Shown piece by piece: positions 17,012 to 19,373 of a DNA stretch of 19,373 nt. Location: the NCBI GenBank assembly GCA_036744635.1, contig DAIOHQ010000074.1:1-19373 (forward strand), read 5' to 3'. The notes beneath the pieces were generated by a model. It did not search any database and was not told the DNA's origin. It worked only from the letters and a program-made list of their open reading frames with translations. A program made the translations under genes and the position numbers. Source of the DNA: DAIOHQ01 sp036744635. GTDB taxonomy: Bacteria; Planctomycetota; Phycisphaerae; Tepidisphaerales; Tepidisphaeraceae. The first letter of the stretch is position 1, and each line of letters opens with the position of its first letter.

Positions 17012-19258
17012 CTAAGACTTCTTCAACTGCACATCGCGGAAGCGGATGACATCGCTGGCGCGGGGGGCGGGGGGGCCGGGGAGTTTCAGCACGATTCCCG
17101 TCTTCATGAGTTCTTCGCCCCGCATCCTGGCCGGGGCGATCAAACCCTCCACCGATTCCACCCAGTACTCGGCCTTGGGGTCCAGCCCTTTCAGCAGCAG
17201 CGGCAGGGCGGCTTCGGGGACCTGGGGTCGGCGGAAGGCCATCACGATGCCTTCGCGCAGGTCGGGGCGGAACAGCTCGAAGGCGAAGGAGCGATCCTTG
17301 GCCGGCGAGATCGCGGTCAGCGGGTAAAGATCGCCGTACCAGAACTTGCGGTATCCCTTCACCTCCTCGACCATCTTGCGGGTTTGGTCGGCCGCGAAGC
17401 CGGGTTGGCGATAGGGCAGTTGCAGCACCAGGCCCGCCGTCACCACGCTGCGCAGCTCATAGATATCCGGCTGCCAGGCGCAGGGTGTGTGCAGGGGGAT
17501 ATAGAGGCTCAGGCAGACGTTCTGCGCCTGGTGGGCATCCTCCGATCCCTGCTGGCAGTTGATGTCGCTCTGCCACAGCACCACCGACCGCCTGCACATC
17601 TCCAGGTCGATTCGCCTTCCGCCGCTGGCGCAGTTGTCGATGACCAGCCCGGGGTTCTTCGCCCGCAGCTCATCCCACATCTCGTACAGCCCTTCTACGT
17701 AGCGGATCTCGGTCATCCCCTGGCGGTCGGGTGTGTCGGTCGACCGCCAGGTGTCCAGCGGATCCATGTTGAAGTCGTTGCGGTACCAGTCCAGGCCAAA
17801 CTCCTTGATGCGCTGCAGCAGCAGGTCGGTGAGCCAGCGGCGGGCGGCCGGATCGTCCAGCTTGAACAGCCCTCCGCCTTTGCCGCCGTTGACGAACTGG
17901 GGGTGCTCGGTGGCGATCTGCGAATCCGCGGCGACGCGCTCGGGTTCGAACCAGGCCATAAAGCGCATATCCATGCGATGGCAGGCATCGCTGATGGGCT
18001 TGAGGCCGCGGGGGAAGCGCTCGTGTGTCGTCCAGTTGCCCACGCCGTTGGGGAAGCCGCCGGGGAACCATTCGGCATCGAGCCACGAGCCTTCGCAGCC
18101 CATATCGCGGGCGGCGGTGGCCTGCTGGATCTGCCCGGCCTCGCAGGACCACGCGGCATCGCCCTTGTAGCGGTCGAAGCATTGCAGGAACGCGGGCAGC
18201 GCCACCGGCCGGCCATCTATTTGCGGCGAATAGTGCCGCAGCATGAGCCGGCGGAAAAGGTTGTGGGCATCCATGCGGTCGCCGCGCCAGGCCATCAGCA
18301 GGATACGCGGCGTGCGGATCTTCTCGCCCGGATGCAGGATGAGGTGCGTGCGCTCCATGCCCGCGCGCAGACGGGCGGAATCGGGCGTGGACCGCTCGAG
18401 CGAGGCCGCCCACTGGCCCGTCCAGCCAATGGCCGCGAACATCCCCTCGTCGCCGGCGGCGATGTTGAAGAAGGGAAAGGTGCCGTTGGACGATCGCCCG
18501 CCGGCGGGGGCGAGGTGAATGGGCTCGCCCGGCTTGATGGGGATCTGCAGAGGCTTGAAGGAATCGGCCGAGCAATTGTCGCCGGCGATGCGGTGCAGGA
18601 CCGCCGAGGGCGCGGCCGGCCCCTCGGCGGGCAGGTTGAGGCGCACGTCGAGGGGCTGAATGTCCTGCAGCACCGGCGTATCCTGCTTGCTGAGGTTCTC
18701 GAAGGTCAGCACCCAGTCAACCGCCGGGAAGTTCTTGTAGGCGACCGCGACGGCAACGACCGACAGGCCGCTATCCGGGTCTGTCCAGCGCCCGGTGTAC
18801 TCGACGCAGTCGACGCGGTCCTTGGTCGCCGCCTCGTGGCGCCAGCGACCCAGGAGTTGCGCTGAGGGGGTCTTACCATAGACGAAGGAGAAGGGGACTT
18901 GCCGCGAGCCAAAGAGCAGATCGGCGGCGGGGCGGGTGGTGGAGGGCGCGGTGGCGGAAGTGGGCAAGGTGGCAGGGCTGACGGCGGAAGGAGCGGGTTT
19001 GCCGCCGAAGGCGGCGGCCGCCCAGGCGTTGGCGGCGGCGATATCGTCGGGCGAGGCCACGATGGAATCGTAAGGCGCAGCCGGCATTGTCGCCAGCGGG
19101 AAGCGCGCCGGCAGCGCGTCGGACAGCGGCCGGGTGGAAGGGGACGCAGGAGCGGCGGCGCGGGCAGGGGGTGAAGGAGGGGCGGCGGGGACAGAGACCG
19201 TTCGCCCCAGACCGGCCGACAAGATGATTGTCAGCCCGATGCAGATCCCAACGCGCAT
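17012..19258 (-). CDS. Secreted alpha-galactosidase-like glycoside hydrolase, GH36 / clan GH-D type
   Basis: Product of 748 residues. GH36 enzymes release terminal alpha-galactose with retention. Seen here: a signal peptide (GICIGLTIILSAGLG, cut near residue 18-24); a Pro/Ala/Thr-rich linker to ~115; an N-terminal beta-sandwich (~120-370); and a TIM barrel with GSWLDAEWFPGGFPNGVGNW, FMAWFEPERVA, DWYRNDFNMDP, IDNCASGGRRIDLEMC and LWQSDINCQQG. Asp495 (YRNDFN) fits the nucleophile and Asp565 (QSDIN) the acid/base. The Lys before the nucleophile in reference enzymes is replaced by Arg. A C-terminal beta-domain ends with RASDVIRFRDVQLKKS. GGGAG-type pairing six bases before ATG supports the start. 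Secretion suggests use of plant-type galactosides. Related alpha-N-acetylgalactosaminidase activity is possible. Confidence 0.9.
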   Translation of the reverse strand: MRVGICIGLTIILSAGLGRTVSVPAAPPSPPARAAAPASPSTRPLSDALPARFPLATMPAAPYDSIVASPDDIAAANAWAAAAFGGKPAPSAVSPATLPTSATAPSTTRPAADLLFGSRQVPFSFVYGKTPSAQLLGRWRHEAATKDRVDCVEYTGRWTDPDSGLSVVAVAVAYKNFPAVDWVLTFENLSKQDTPVLQDIQPLDVRLNLPAEGPAAPSAVLHRIAGDNCSADSFKPLQIPIKPGEPIHLAPAGGRSSNGTFPFFNIAAGDEGMFAAIGWTGQWAASLERSTPDSARLRAGMERTHLILHPGEKIRTPRILLMAWRGDRMDAHNLFRRLMLRHYSPQIDGRPVALPAFLQCFDRYKGDAAWSCEAGQIQQATAARDMGCEGSWLDAEWFPGGFPNGVGNWTTHERFPRGLKPISDACHRMDMRFMAWFEPERVAADSQIATEHPQFVNGGKGGGLFKLDDPAARRWLTDLLLQRIKEFGLDWYRNDFNMDPLDTWRSTDTPDRQGMTEIRYVEGLYEMWDELRAKNPGLVIDNCASGGRRIDLEMCRRSVVLWQSDINCQQGSEDAHQAQNVCLSLYIPLHTPCAWQPDIYELRSVVTAGLVLQLPYRQPGFAADQTRKMVEEVKGYRKFWYGDLYPLTAISPAKDRSFAFELFRPDLREGIVMAFRRPQVPEAALPLLLKGLDPKAEYWVESVEGLIAPARMRGEELMKTGIVLKLPGPPAPRASDVIRFRDVQLKKS

Positions 19259-19373
19259 GCTTACTCCCTGAAAAATTCCCCAGCAGCCCGTGCCTGCCGA
19301 ATCATCCTAATCCCGCGCGTCGGGTGGATCAAGCCATCACCCTCCCGGAGCGGTGTGAGGAGGGGTGGGGCTG
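19259..19373. other. Upstream region of the alpha-galactosidase gene, window edge
   Basis: Contains the ribosome-binding site (AGGGAG, near 19264-19269, minus strand). TAGGAT near 19307-19312 on the minus strand is a possible -10 box, but I see no convincing -35. The last 30 bases are G-rich and cut by the window edge. Confidence 0.4.

Noticed and set aside
16910..18865. Plus-strand open frame of 651 codons opposite the alpha-galactosidase
   Set aside because: Antisense shadow of a well-supported GH36 gene; composition is repetitive Gly/Ala/Arg/Leu without a fold signature.
19284..19293. AGCCCGTGCC near the right edge, like one arm of the hairpin family
   Set aside because: No partner arm is present nearby, so it may be chance or a decayed copy; not strong enough to list.

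Overview
The window is GC-rich, gene-dense bacterial chromosome. It most likely comes from a planctomycete of the class Phycisphaerae, possibly a soil Tepidisphaerales-type lineage. That placement is inference. It rests on a YCRRCKYSLFGL-type double zinc-knuckle membrane protein typical of that group, a diderm LptD-like outer-membrane protein, a large secreted VIT/VWA protein, secreted glycoside hydrolases and many short GC-rich palindromes. No rRNA or other strong taxonomic marker is present.

Layout, left to right. Bases 1-320 carry no gene but hold four short hairpins of one family. Bases 321-2102 (minus) encode a secreted, probably TIM-barrel, glycoside-hydrolase-like protein. Bases 2191-3144 (minus) encode a zinc-ribbon membrane protein, 24 bases downstream of a 1072-residue SNF2-family helicase (3169-6387, minus). 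Divergent from the helicase, behind a near-consensus sigma-70 promoter, is an LptD/OstA-like protein (6612-9536, plus). It converges on a GbsR/MarR-type regulator (9596-10183, minus) through a 67-base inverted repeat that holds both stop codons. Divergent from the regulator is a polysaccharide deacetylase (10384-11154, plus) with its own promoter and intrinsic terminator. It converges on a 1365-residue VIT/VWA secreted protein (11175-15272, minus). Next come tRNA-Arg(UCU) (minus), a phytanoyl-CoA-dioxygenase-like gene (15916-16815, plus) bracketed by a 24-base direct repeat, and a secreted GH36-type alpha-galactosidase (17012-19258, minus).

The genes do not form one pathway. Several belong to the cell surface and to polysaccharide handling: two secreted glycosidase-type proteins at the edges, a polysaccharide deacetylase and an LPS-assembly protein. 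The helicase and the zinc-ribbon gene may share a transcript. Most other genes are single units in divergent or convergent pairs.

The most unusual signal is small palindromic DNA. A 67-base double-hairpin element lies in frame inside the helicase, between helicase motif I and the next conserved block, and has no stop codon in any of the six frames. It resembles a protein-coding palindromic insertion of the kind known from Rickettsia. Other items are a REP/BIME-like hairpin family (104-297 and 15463-15483), the stop-codon-bearing inverted repeat at 9533-9599, a 4 x 8-base tandem repeat just upstream of the dioxygenase promoter, and the 24-base direct repeats around that gene. No mobile-element enzyme, CRISPR array or dedicated defence cluster is visible.
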